DNA of 64,000 bases from an uncultured Bacteriovorax sp. (GTDB lineage Bacteria > Bdellovibrionota > Bacteriovoracia > Bacteriovoracales > Bacteriovoracaceae). The stretch spans positions 1 to 64,000 of the forward strand of contig CAMLMH010000004.1 in the NCBI GenBank assembly GCA_946481315.1, read 5' to 3'. Positions 54,614 through 63,895 of the stretch are shown piece after piece (within the stretch, counting starts at the first letter, position 1; the number at the start of each line of letters is the position of its first letter). Position numbers and translations under genes: made by a program. The notes under the pieces were generated by a model, which saw only the letters and a list, made by a program, of their open reading frames with translations, was not told the origin of the DNA and made no database searches.

Positions 54614-57600
54614 TTACCTCATATCCTGCAGGGCCATCGGTGTAATGACTTCACCGTTTGTTCCTAAAATGGCCTCGATCACCGCCTTAATATTTTCCGG
54701 ACGGGTAAAACACGGGATCGCATATTGAATCGCCGAGTTCCTGATATGCTCACCATCGTTCTGTGATTGGCCCTGGTTTTGAGGCGTATTGAAAACCATT
54801 TTCATTTTTTCATCTTTTAGCACTTCTAAAATAGTCAGGCCCTCTTCATTGATTTTTTTCACCGTTTCGCAGGGGACACCTTGTTTTTTGATGTAATCAC
54901 TTGTTCCGGCGGTGGCAACAAATGAAAAGCCCGCCCGGTGCAGGGCCTTCAGATAAGGAAGAATCATTTCTTTTGTCTGATCTGCCAGACTGAGCAGGAT
55001 TTTTCCTTTGTCTCCAAGATTTGGATAATTGCCCTGATAAGATTTTAAAATGGCCGCTTCTTTGTCGCGGTCAATTCCCATCGTCTCACCAGTGGAGCGC
55101 ATTTTGGGTCCCAGGAGAATATTATCCTGAACAAAGCGGTCAAACGGGAAAGTGGATTGTTTTACACTAAAAAATCCGGTTTCACTCTGGTCTTGGGCCT
55201 TAATGGTTTCTCCCAGCATGGCATCGGTCGCTATTTTAGGAAGCGAGAGATTATAGGCCTTGCTTAAAAAAGGAAGTGTGCGTGACCCACGCGGATTAGC
55301 TTCAATACAATAAATTTTTCCTTCTTTAACGGCGAACTGGAAATTAATCGGGCCTGTGATATCGAGTTCAGCGGCCAGTTCAATGGAGATCGCTTTTAAT
55401 TCATCATAATTCTTTTTAGTGAGAATAACCGGAGGAGTGATCATTCCCGAGTCGCCGGAGTGAACACCGGCGTGTTCGATGTGTTCACAGACGGTGAAGA
55501 CGCAGTTGCCCCTTTGATCGCGGATTAAATCCACATCGTATTCAATGGCGTTTTCCAGGTAATTTTCCACCAGGAAGGTCGCCGTTCCTGATTGCAGCTG
55601 GTCTTTAAAAGATTTCGGAAGTTCATTTAAATCATCGAGACTGGTGAAGATATACATCGATTCACCACCGATAACGAAACTTGGTCTGACGATCACCGGA
55701 ACACCGATATCCACCATGGCATTGACCAGTTCTTTATGTCCGGAAACTTCTCTGGACTGAGTGCGGGCCAGTTTGGTTTTTTTGGTGATTTCGCTAAACT
55801 GTTTTCTGTCTTCAGTGAGTTCCAGAATTTTCCAGGTCGGGCCCAGGAAATTCATCGGCAGGAATTCATTTCTAAAAGAGCATTCAAGATGCTCGCGCAG
55901 CTGAATGCCGGTTTGTCCGCTGAAAGAGGCGATAATGCCGAAAGGTTTTTCATTGTGAAGAATATCAAAAATGTCTTCGGAATAAAGAGCTGATAAGTAG
56001 AGTCGATCAGAGCTGTCGTAATCCGTTGAGACTGTCTCCGGGTTAGAGTTAATCATGATGGAAGCAATCTTCTTTTCTCTTAAGCGCTCACATGATTTAA
56101 CACAGGAGTAGTCAAATTCAATTCCCTGGCCGATGCGGTTAGGGCCGGAGCCTAATATGGCCACTGATTTTTGTTTCTGGGCAAGTGAGATCGCTTCATT
56201 AGTTTCAGCATAAGTTGAATAGAAGTATGGTGTCTCGGCATGAAATTCACCGGAGCAGGTATCAACTGCTTTATACACCGGAAAGATGTTGTGTTTAAAA
56301 CGGTACTCTAAAATTGCTTTTTGCGAGCGGTTTAATATAAGAGCTAAGTGCTTGTCGGAGAAGCCCAGTTTTTTATAATTTAAAAATTCCTGGGGTAAAA
56401 CCGGAAGCTCTTTAAGTGCGGAGTGGGCCTGAGCTTCGTGTTTCAGGTTTTTTTCCGCTTCGACAATTTCTTGCATCTGTTCGATAAACCACGGAGTGAT
56501 TTTGGAAAGTTCATAAATTTCTTTCACTGTCATTCCGATCCTTAACGCTTCCATAACTGTTAAGAGCGAAAGCTCATTAGCTGTTTGAAGTCGCTCGCGC
56601 AAATACTCACGATCAAGTTCTGAAGGCGTGCTTTTTAACTGAGATAAAGAAGGAACCTCTAAGCCCATTTCCAGCGAGCGCAATGCTTTTAAGAAAGCTT
56701 CTTTAAAATTCCCGCCTAGTGCGAGAACTTCACCTACCGAGCGCATCTGCGGGCCCAGTGTTTTGCTGGAACTCGGAAATTTGCTGAAAGGAAAAATAGG
56801 TATTTTAAGCGCGACATAGTCGAGTGTCGGCTCAAAAGAAACCGGTGAAGCCTTAGTGATATCGTTTAAGATTTCCGGAAGGGTGTAACCGATAGCAAGA
56901 AGTGCTGAAATTTTAGCTATCGGATAACCGGTTGCTTTGGAAGCAAGCGCACTTGATCGCGAGACCCGGGGATTCATTTCAATAACCGTGATATCGTCTT
57001 CATCCAGCGGATTGATGGCAAACTGCACGTTAGCTCCACCGGCGACAACTCCCATGTGTTTGGCGATGGTCAGAGTCATGGTGCGAAGCTGTTGCATACA
57101 GCGATCGGAAATGGTCAGCGCCGGAGCAACAGTAATTGAGTCACCCGTGTGAATTCCGCAGGGATCAACGTTTTCAATGGAACAGATGATGACACCGTTT
57201 CTTTCCCGGTCAACCATCACTTCCAGTTCAATTTCTTTCTGGCCAACGAGGGATTTTTCCATCGTTACCGGGAATTTTATGTCAGATGTAAATACTTCTT
57301 TTAATTCTTCAGTGTTCCAGACAAGGGCCGCTCCTTTTCCACCAAGAGCGAAATCGCGGCGGATGATCAGCGGAAAATGCACGACTTCTGCAGCCATTTT
57401 AAGGGCTTCAGCTTCACTGTGGGCCGTGTAGCGTTTACCGGTCTGATAGCCCAGTTTATCGAGCTCTTTAGCAAAGAGAGCACGGTCTTCGGTTTTTTTG
57501 ATGGTATCGACATTAGCGCCTAAAAGGGCGACGTTATGTTCTTTAAGAAAATTTTCTTCTTCTAATTCCACACAAAGATTCAAGGCCGTCTGACCACCCA

Positions 57601-59032
57601 TGGTGGATAAAACTGCATCAACTTTTTCCTGCAGAATAATTTTTTTAATCGTCTCTTTGGTAATGGGTTCAATATATGTCCGCGCACACATTTCCGGATC
57701 GGTCATGATCGTAGCGGGATTGGAATTTAAGAGAACAACTTCAATGCCTTCTTCTTTTAGCGATTTCAGCGCCTGTGTACCGGAATAATCAAACTCAGAG
57801 GCCTGACCGATTTTAATCGGACCGGAACCAATGAGCAGAATTTTTTTGTATGGTGTTTCTTTTTTTAATCGTTTTTCTAATTTCTGAAAGGGATAAAGTT
57901 TTTTTGTATCTACCGGGATAGTGATTTTTCCATCGAGAAAATCTTTAATCTCAGCAAAGTAGGCAAAAGAATCATGTGGTCCGGGATTTGCTTCCGGGTG
58001 AAACTGCACACATTTTATCCGGTGATCAGTGCTGGCAAATCCTTCAATGGATCCGTCAAAGAGGGAAGTGTGCTGAACAAAAAATTCCACGCCAAGGAAA
58101 TTATCTTTTTTTCTCGCTTCAAAAGATTCATTTTCAACTGAGTAGCCGTGGTTTTGAGAAGTGATTAATATTTTGTTGCTGACATGATCAATCACCGGAT
58201 GATTGGCCCCGCGCTGACCAAAAGGTAATTTAAAAGTTTTAATTCCCAGGGCCAGAGCTATCAGCTGGTGCCCCAGACAAATTCCGCGCACCGGAACATT
58301 TAATTTCAGGATATCTTTGACGACTTCAATTTCTTCTTTAAATGTCTGCGGATCACCCGGACCATTGGTTAAAAAAATCAGGCGCGGGTTATATTTTTTT
58401 ATCTCGTCAATTTTAGCATTGTAGGGAAGAGAGACCATCGGATGACCGAGATCAAACAGCTGATCGATGATCGCCTGTTTTTGTCCGTAGTTAATGACGA
58501 CAATAGGTTTTTCACCTGTGCGGTGAATGATGGCCTGATCCTGAGAGACCAGTTTAAGTTCATCGGTTTTTAGTTTTGCCTTTTTAAATGTTTCCCGATC
58601 CGGACAATCCGGACTGAAAGTGAGAACCGATTTATGTGAAGTCGCCTTTTTTGTTGTGAGATATTTTACCAGTGAGCGGGTGTCGACATCGGAAAAAAGA
58701 GGAACACCTAAGTTCTCCAGAAAAGTATTGGGAGAAAATTCCCGGGCAATGATACAGGTGGAATGTGTTTTCTTTGCCTGCATTACCCGTTCATCCGGAG
58801 CATAATTTCCTACGTGCGGAGTGGTGAAAATAATATGCTGACCTAAAAATGAAGCATCAGTGATGGTTTCCTGATAGCCGCTCATTCCCGTGGTGAAAGC
58901 AGCTTCCCCCCAGATTCCCTGAATCAGTTCAGGATCATCATTTTTGCGGTTTACGAATCCTTTAAAAGTTTTTCCGTCTTCAAAATGAAGATAGGCAGTG
59001 GTCTTCTTCGGGGCAGATTTAAAACTTCTCTC
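54614..59032 (-). CDS. carAB: fused carbamoyl-phosphate synthase, CarA-CarB in one chain
   Basis: 1472 residues from ATG 59032, overlapping the pyrB stop by 14 nt; further upstream the frame is open but lies inside pyrB. Residues 1 to about 375 are the glutamine amidotransferase subunit CarA: catalytic C253 in GICLGHQ with H346 and E348 in VQFHPEA, and LFGQRG-like PFGQRGANHPV. From about 397 (KKILLIGSGPIKIGQASEFDYSG, in parts) to the end is CarB with both ATP-grasp halves and a C-terminal regulatory MGS-like domain. Makes carbamoyl phosphate from glutamine, bicarbonate and ATP. In most bacteria these are two genes. Confidence 0.96.
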   Translation of the reverse strand, partial: ERSFKSAPKKTTAYLHFEDGKTFKGFVNRKNDDPELIQGIWGEAAFTTGMSGYQETITDASFLGQHIIFTTPHVGNYAPDERVMQAKKTHSTCIIAREFSPNTFLENLGVPLFSDVDTRSLVKYLTTKKATSHKSVLTFSPDCPDRETFKKAKLKTDELKLVSQDQAIIHRTGEKPIVVINYGQKQAIIDQLFDLGHPMVSLPYNAKIDEIKKYNPRLIFLTNGPGDPQTFKEEIEVVKDILKLNVPVRGICLGHQLIALALGIKTFKLPFGQRGANHPVIDHVSNKILITSQNHGYSVENESFEARKKDNFLGVEFFVQHTSLFDGSIEGFASTDHRIKCVQFHPEANPGPHDSFAYFAEIKDFLDGKITIPVDTKKLYPFQKLEKRLKKETPYKKILLIGSGPIKIGQASEFDYSGTQALKSLKEEGIEVVLLNSNPATIMTDPEMCARTYIEPITKETIKKIILQEKVDAVLSTMGGQTALNLCVELEEENFLKEHNVALLGANVDTIKKTEDRALFAKELDKLGYQTGKRYTAHSEAEALKMAAEVVHFPLIIRRDFALGGKGAALVWNTEELKEVFTSDIKFPVTMEKSLVGQKEIELEVMVDRERNGVIICSIENVDPCGIHTGDSITVAPALTISDRCMQQLRTMTLTIAKHMGVVAGGANVQFAINPLDEDDITVIEMNPRVSRSSALASKATGYPIAKISALLAIGYTLPEILNDITKASPVSFEPTLDYVALKIPIFPFSKFPSSSKTLGPQMRSVGEVLALGGNFKEAFLKALRSLEMGLEVPSLSQLKSTPSELDREYLRERLQTANELSLLTVMEALRIGMTVKEIYELSKITPWFIEQMQEIVEAEKNLKHEAQAHSALKELPVLPQEFLNYKKLGFSDKHLALILNRSQKAILEYRFKHNIFPVYKAVDTCSGEFHAETPYFYSTYAETNEAISLAQKQKSVAILGSGPNRIGQGIEFDYSCVKSCERLREKKIASIMINSNPETVSTDYDSSDRLYLSALYSEDIFDILHNEKPFGIIASFSGQTGIQLREHLECSFRNEFLPMNFLGPTWKILELTEDRKQFSEITKKTKLARTQSREVSGHKELVNAMVDIGVPVIVRPSFVIGGESMYIFTSLDDLNELPKSFKDQLQSGTATFLVENYLENAIEYDVDLIRDQRGNCVFTVCEHIEHAGVHSGDSGMITPPVILTKKNYDELKAISIELAAELDITGPINFQFAVKEGKIYCIEANPRGSRTLPFLSKAYNLSLPKIATDAMLGETIKAQDQSETGFFSVKQSTFPFDRFVQDNILLGPKMRSTGETMGIDRDKEAAILKSYQGNYPNLGDKGKILLSLADQTKEMILPYLKALHRAGFSFVATAGTSDYIKKQGVPCETVKKINEEGLTILEVLKDEKMKMVFNTPQNQGQSQNDGEHIRNSAIQYAIPCFTRPENIKAVIEAILGTNGEVITPMALQDMR

Positions 59033-59954
59033 CATTAATTTTTCCAATATTAGTGTCCCCGTTATTGAGCATGGCCTCGATGATGGCCATTCGAACCGGG
59101 ACAGAGTTTTCAACTTGCAGGTAGCCTTTATAAAGAGATGATTTAATCAGCGAATGGCTTATTTCCACGCCAATATTAGCTGGTCCAGGGTGTAAAACAG
59201 GAATTAATCTATTTAAACTTTTTAGTAATTCCAGGCTCACTCCATATTCGTCAAGATAGTTTTCATGAAGAGAAGATCCGCTGGCATGTCTTTCCTTCTG
59301 CATTCTGAGCAGATAGAGAAAATCACTTTTTTGAATGACTTTTTCCCGCGACTGATCAGCGAATTTTTCCGGAACAAGTTCTCTGGGACCAAAGAGATTT
59401 ACGTTCATTCCAAATTGCGGAAGTAATTTCATCAGTGAATGACCGACGCGCGAATGATTGACATCGCCCATAATAGTAATTGTTTTATTTTTCAGATCTG
59501 GAGAGAGTTCCAGCAGGGTAAATAAATCGAGCAGGGCCTGAGTTGGATGTTCATTTGTTCCGTCGCCACCATTGACCATTTTTACCGGGGGATTATCTTT
59601 AAACTGTGCCATCTGGTGCGAAACACTGGTACGAAACACACATAAATCTACTCCCTGATGAAAAAGAGTCAGAAAGGTCTCTTCAAGGCTTTCTCCTTTT
59701 TTCAGGCTGGAGGTTTCAGCATTAAAATCGATATATCGTCCACCGAGGCGTTCAATGGCAACAGCGAAGGAGAGTTTAGTGCGGGTTGAGTTTTCAAGAA
59801 AAGAGGTGGCGATAAGAGGTTTGGGATAAACAGAATGGAAAGGGGGCTCATTTTGGGGACAGTTTTTGAAGTGCCGTGCCCGGGCAAAAAGCTGGATGAT
59901 CTGGTCAATACTTAAATCATCGATACTTTCTAACAGCGAAGGAAATGAAGTCAT
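59019..59954 (-). CDS. pyrB: aspartate carbamoyltransferase catalytic subunit
   Basis: 311 residues. Joins carbamoyl phosphate to aspartate, the first committed pyrimidine step. Carbamoyl-phosphate loop STRTK at 56-60 in FLENSTRTKLSF (family STRTR), then NGGDGTNEHPTQALLDLF and HPGPANIGVE. No pyrI regulatory subunit follows, so it is presumably a simple trimer or class not needing PyrI. Heads the pyrB-carAB-pyrF operon; other pathway genes (pyrC, pyrD, pyrE) are outside the window. Confidence 0.97.
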   Translation of the reverse strand: MTSFPSLLESIDDLSIDQIIQLFARARHFKNCPQNEPPFHSVYPKPLIATSFLENSTRTKLSFAVAIERLGGRYIDFNAETSSLKKGESLEETFLTLFHQGVDLCVFRTSVSHQMAQFKDNPPVKMVNGGDGTNEHPTQALLDLFTLLELSPDLKNKTITIMGDVNHSRVGHSLMKLLPQFGMNVNLFGPRELVPEKFADQSREKVIQKSDFLYLLRMQKERHASGSSLHENYLDEYGVSLELLKSLNRLIPVLHPGPANIGVEISHSLIKSSLYKGYLQVENSVPVRMAIIEAMLNNGDTNIGKINGEKF

Positions 59955-60062
59955 TTTCTTCCTAAATGGTCCTTGCTATGCTTAAACATAACAAAAAGAC
60001 TGCTAAAGTTTTTGTTAGTCTATGCAAAGCTTTACTCTTTGAAAAGTAACTTTTAAGGAAAA

Positions 60063-61109
60063 ATGAAAATAACCGACCGAAACAATCTGACACAACGAGA
60101 AGCTCTCTTAAACGAGTGTAAAGGGAATCTCTTTGAGTTTCTGGTCGCGCAGAATCTCTCCCGTCATTATGGGAGGGAAGATTCCTTTTTGCTGGGACTT
60201 TCCCGGGATTTCAGAAACCGCCTCAGAATTTACGAAGAAACTATCCGGGCAGCCGATGAGACATTGTTGCTGGCCTTACCTGTTTTGGCACGTTCCGTGA
60301 GTGCAGATTTATTGAAGCAACCCATGTTCGCCGATAATACAAACAGCTTCGAGTTTATGGTCATAGGGAAAATGGTGGCCGTCAATGACAATGAAACCTG
60401 GAATGAAACAGATATTGTGGCCTTGGAGCAACTTTCTCTAGATCACTCAAAAAAACATTTTCTAAGCCTGAAGCTAACTAAGGACCATAGCTATACCAAT
60501 ACTAAAAGTGCCGGTGTTAAGAGCTTTATCACTAAATATTTTTCGGCCTTTCCGAAGGCCGGTCTTTATCAGCAATTGCTGAATCAGGAAGTTGACGAGT
60601 CGTTCAACTCAATGGGACATGCTTTGTATGAAGAAGAGGATCTGGAGTGGAAAGGTTCTTTTGTTCAACACTGGCCGCATAGTGAATTACCAGGAGAACT
60701 TCCAGATAATTTACGTAAAATTGTTCACCAGAATTATTATCGGGTGGCTTCAAGATTATATAGTTTTCTGGCCGAAATGAACGAAACTAATTCCTTACTT
60801 TTCAAAACCTCACTGGAAGCTTTATGTGGTTTTGGTCACCAGGATATTTTGCAGGTTCACTGTTTTCATAAAGAAGCTCAGCTAAAAAACATCGTTATTA
60901 AAACATATCATGATTTTTTTAAACAGGATGAAGCTATAGTCTTAACTGCTCCAGGGCCGGATAGTTCTTCCTTTGATGTGCAGTTTTCCAAATTTCAATT
61001 ACAAATCAGAGTGAAGCCAATGAATAAATTTACAACAGCTGCGTACAAAATTAATTGTTCGATTAAAATGGCGCAAGATAAAACTGATACCGGGAACAAT
61101 AATGAATAG
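60063..61109 (+). CDS. unknown protein, possible restriction-fold nuclease
   Basis: 348 residues, AAGGA before the ATG. No signal peptide. Pattern suggesting a PD-(D/E)XK-like site: E18 and E25 in NECKGNLFEFLV, D117 in NETDIVALEQ, and S135-L-K137 in HFLSLKLTKDH, followed by NTKSAGVKSFITKYF, as in some type II restriction enzymes. A beta-rich C-terminus (LQIRVKPMNKF) could be the same fold continuing. This assignment is an inference from spacing only, and no methyltransferase is adjacent. Its stop overlaps the next gene's start by eight bases. Confidence 0.6.
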   Translation: MKITDRNNLTQREALLNECKGNLFEFLVAQNLSRHYGREDSFLLGLSRDFRNRLRIYEETIRAADETLLLALPVLARSVSADLLKQPMFADNTNSFEFMVIGKMVAVNDNETWNETDIVALEQLSLDHSKKHFLSLKLTKDHSYTNTKSAGVKSFITKYFSAFPKAGLYQQLLNQEVDESFNSMGHALYEEEDLEWKGSFVQHWPHSELPGELPDNLRKIVHQNYYRVASRLYSFLAEMNETNSLLFKTSLEALCGFGHQDILQVHCFHKEAQLKNIVIKTYHDFFKQDEAIVLTAPGPDSSSFDVQFSKFQLQIRVKPMNKFTTAAYKINCSIKMAQDKTDTGNNNE

Positions 61110-61629
61110 AGCTTTATTTCTCGACCGTGATGGCGTGCTTAATCAGGATAAAGGATATGTCTTTCGCTTTGATGAAATCGTCTGGATTCCGGAAACTCTT
61201 GAAATGATCAGGATGGCCAATCAGAAAAATTGCAAAGTGATAGTTCTGACTAATCAGTCAGGAGTCGACAGAGGAATGTATAAAACTGAAGACGTTGAAT
61301 TATTACACAAGCAAATGGCAGAGGCTTTAGTAAAACATGGATGTATTGTTGATGACTGGTTTTATTGTACAGAAATGCAAAGTGATTTTCGCAAACCACG
61401 TCCGGGAATGCTTTATGCTGCTCAAAAAAAATATGATATTAATCTGGAAGCCTCATTCATGGTGGGTGATAAATCCTCTGATGTTTTTTTAACTGAAAAC
61501 GAGAAAAAACGTCCTTTTACTTTCATTGTTAAAGGAAACTACTCTCTTGATAATCTGACTGAATCAGAAAATGTCATTGTCATGGACTCACATCAGGCCG
61601 TTTTAGAGGAATTAAAAAAGCGATTGTGA
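61102..61629 (+). CDS. HAD-superfamily phosphatase, GmhB/HisB-N type without zinc loop
   Basis: 175 residues. FLDRDGVLNQDKGYV is the hallmark of the D-glycero-beta-D-manno-heptose-1,7-bisphosphate 7-phosphatase and histidinol-phosphatase group, followed by VLTNQSGVDRGMY, FRKPRPGML (Lys motif) and MVGDKSSDV. The zinc-binding Cys-x-His...Cys-x-Cys loop normally before RKP is missing; here the segment is YCTEMQSDFRKP. Substrate uncertain: heptose biosynthesis for LPS is the most likely but unproven. Overlaps the previous gene by eight bases. Confidence 0.85.
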   Translation: MNRALFLDRDGVLNQDKGYVFRFDEIVWIPETLEMIRMANQKNCKVIVLTNQSGVDRGMYKTEDVELLHKQMAEALVKHGCIVDDWFYCTEMQSDFRKPRPGMLYAAQKKYDINLEASFMVGDKSSDVFLTENEKKRPFTFIVKGNYSLDNLTESENVIVMDSHQAVLEELKKRL

Positions 61630-61638
61630 TTTAAGCAA

Positions 61639-61655
61639 TGTCTAAAGTTTAGACA
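61639..61655. repeat. 17-bp palindrome upstream of the DUF4105 gene
   Basis: TGTCTAAAGTTTAGACA is a perfect 8-bp inverted repeat around a central G. It contains the FliA -35 word TAAAGTTT, so it may be an operator, or a promoter element whose palindromy is incidental. Confidence 0.5.
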
Positions 61656-61668
61656 GTCCTGCCGTCAT
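61643..61668 (+). promoter_or_regulatory. weak sigma-28-type promoter candidate
   Basis: TAAAGTTT (61643-61650, identical to the FliA -35 word), 10-nt spacer, GCCGTCAT (61661-61668; G, C, C, G and A match GCCGATAA). The spacer is one short of the usual 11. The leader to the ATG would be about 85 nt. Confidence 0.35.
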
Positions 61669-61762
61669 TAACTGTTCCTTTTTAAAGGCCTTGCCGTTGG
61701 CATACCATCTGCATAAAAGAAATCATTTATAGACTTATTTGTGAGTTTTCTTTGGAGCCGCT

Positions 61763-63895
61763 ATGAAAATCTGGGCCGTCTTATTTCTGCTGGCACCTTT
61801 ACTCAAAAGTTACGCTGGTGAATTGCCGATAAGGTTCGATTCATCGGTTAAAGAACAGGACAGAAAAACACTGACTCGGGTTTTTAAAGATGCATCGGCC
61901 CGCTTGCCGCAAAAATTTCTGGAAGGACTTCCAAAAGATATCACCATTAGAGTTCAAAAAATTACTGATCACAATGTGATTCCGGCAAATATCTGTCTGG
62001 AAAAAGCGGAAACGGAAGAGGAAGAGAAAAAAGGCTTTGTGTACGGCCATTACTTACAGGACCAAAACGTGCTGACGTTACATTCGGCCGTTATAACTGA
62101 GCTTGAAAAAGGCAAAGAACTCTCTAAGAAAATTAAATGTCAGCATAAGTCCCTTTATGATCAGGCCATGGCGACAATTATCCATGAACTTACTCACGCT
62201 TATGACATGAATAATGGTCATATTTCTCATTCGATGGAATACATCCGTCGCGCCGGATTCAAGAAAGGACTGCTCAAAGTTAAAAATAAAAATATTGAGG
62301 CCATGCGCCCGGCCGATCCCTATGAGTTGACCAGTATTACAGAATCCTTTGCAGTTAATATGGAATACTTTGCGATGGATCCGGAGTTCATGTGCCGAAA
62401 GCCATCGCTGTTTGATTTTTATCAGCGGCACTTTGGTGAAGACCCGTTTCCGGAAAGAGCTTGTCGTCCGAATAATATTGTCATGATGTCGAGTATGCAG
62501 GGATATATACCGGTGGAGTTAAATCCATCGAGAGTTTTCAGGATTGATTATCTCCTTGCTTCTGCCGGTAAAGGAATTCAGTCTGGATTTGGTCATTCTA
62601 TGTTCCGAATTGTCATGTGTGCACCTGAAAGGCAGGATCCGATCAGCGGAAAAACTATTCCCGCTACACCATATGGAAAGAAATGTCTGGATGATAAACT
62701 TTATCATCTGGTTGTGAGTTACCGGGCCAATGTTGAAGATGCAACTTTAAACTATTTAAAAGGTCTGACTGGCGGTTATCCTTCCATGCTTTTCATTTTG
62801 AATTTCAGCGATGTTCTGGAAGAATATAATCGTGATGAGCTTCGTGATGTTATCGCTTATCCATTAACTCTTTCTAACCGTGAAAAAGACGAATTTGTTT
62901 TTAAAGTCATAGAGGAACACTGGAATTATCGCGGATCCTATAAATTCATTAATAATAACTGTGCAGTTGAATCTTATGATCTGCTTCGCGGGGCCTTAAA
63001 CCGTCCCCAGCTGGATCAAAACAAATCTTTGACACCTAATGGAGTGCTGGAGGACCTGGACCGCTTACAGTTTACTTCACTGACCCATCAACAAAAAGAA
63101 CTGTATAAGGCCAAAACAGAACAACTCATCCTGGCCTACCGGACAGCTTATGGTGTGAAACTCTCAGGCAGCGAAAAATCACAAAAGGATGCCGTCTTAA
63201 AATTTATGGAAAAATCTCAGACATCAACACGAATGAAGCGCTTTTTGGATTTTCAGAAATCAAAAGTGGAGTCTTTTTCTTTAAATGAGGAAATCATTAA
63301 GCTGAAAGAAAGGATGATTGCGGCTTCTTCTTTTTCAGTGATGGAACAGCAGATTCTGCGCACTCTGGCGCTCAGTTTTCGCAAGAAAGCAGCAGACAAG
63401 TTTATGAATACGACGGACGAAAATATTAAAAAAATGATTGAAGAAACAGGCGCTGCTTTTGCTCAGCCTTTTCCCACTCTTTTTAAAACCGGATACGGAA
63501 TTCCTTTTGCAGATGAAATGACCTCACGGGAAGCACTGGAGAGAAAACGGGAAAACGGAACTGAAGCTCTTAAAAAAGCAGATTCTTTCTTAAGAGAAAT
63601 CATGCCAGTCGAATACGCGACGCTGGAAGAGATTGCCGAAAGTATCAAAATTTATAACAATTACAGTTTGCAGGTCCGCAAAGAATTCCGCAGCAAACTC
63701 GACAATTACATCGTTCAGGTACTGAAAAATATGGCCATGGAAGATAATTCCCGCTCTCTACTGGTAAGTGCAGCTGAAGGAAACAATGATAGTCTCAAAC
63801 TGGTGCGCAAGCATCTGGGAGAAGATCTGGTGACGGAAAGAGAAATTTTAGATATTAAATTAAGAAAAATACTTTCTGAAATAATCAATGGATAA
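61763..63895 (+). CDS. secreted HExxH-containing DUF4105 protein
   Basis: 710 residues with a signal peptide of about 18 residues ending SYA. An N-terminal metallopeptidase-like segment has IIHELTHAYD (HELTH 141-145) and a downstream Glu194 in SITESFAVNM, the gluzincin spacing. The middle region (about 255-420) matches DUF4105: LLASAGKGIQSGFGHSMFRI, LVVSYRANVED, FINNNCAVESYDLLRGAL with conserved His/Cys. The C-terminal third is helical. Seen in Gram-negative predators and others; activity unproven. GGAG lies eight bases before the ATG. Confidence 0.8.
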   Translation: MKIWAVLFLLAPLLKSYAGELPIRFDSSVKEQDRKTLTRVFKDASARLPQKFLEGLPKDITIRVQKITDHNVIPANICLEKAETEEEEKKGFVYGHYLQDQNVLTLHSAVITELEKGKELSKKIKCQHKSLYDQAMATIIHELTHAYDMNNGHISHSMEYIRRAGFKKGLLKVKNKNIEAMRPADPYELTSITESFAVNMEYFAMDPEFMCRKPSLFDFYQRHFGEDPFPERACRPNNIVMMSSMQGYIPVELNPSRVFRIDYLLASAGKGIQSGFGHSMFRIVMCAPERQDPISGKTIPATPYGKKCLDDKLYHLVVSYRANVEDATLNYLKGLTGGYPSMLFILNFSDVLEEYNRDELRDVIAYPLTLSNREKDEFVFKVIEEHWNYRGSYKFINNNCAVESYDLLRGALNRPQLDQNKSLTPNGVLEDLDRLQFTSLTHQQKELYKAKTEQLILAYRTAYGVKLSGSEKSQKDAVLKFMEKSQTSTRMKRFLDFQKSKVESFSLNEEIIKLKERMIAASSFSVMEQQILRTLALSFRKKAADKFMNTTDENIKKMIEETGAAFAQPFPTLFKTGYGIPFADEMTSREALERKRENGTEALKKADSFLREIMPVEYATLEEIAESIKIYNNYSLQVRKEFRSKLDNYIVQVLKNMAMEDNSRSLLVSAAEGNNDSLKLVRKHLGEDLVTEREILDIKLRKILSEIING

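Noticed and set aside
60003..60010. TAAAGTTT upstream of the gene at 60063 as a FliA promoter
   Set aside because: The -35 word is exact, but no GCCGAT-like element lies 10-12 nt downstream.
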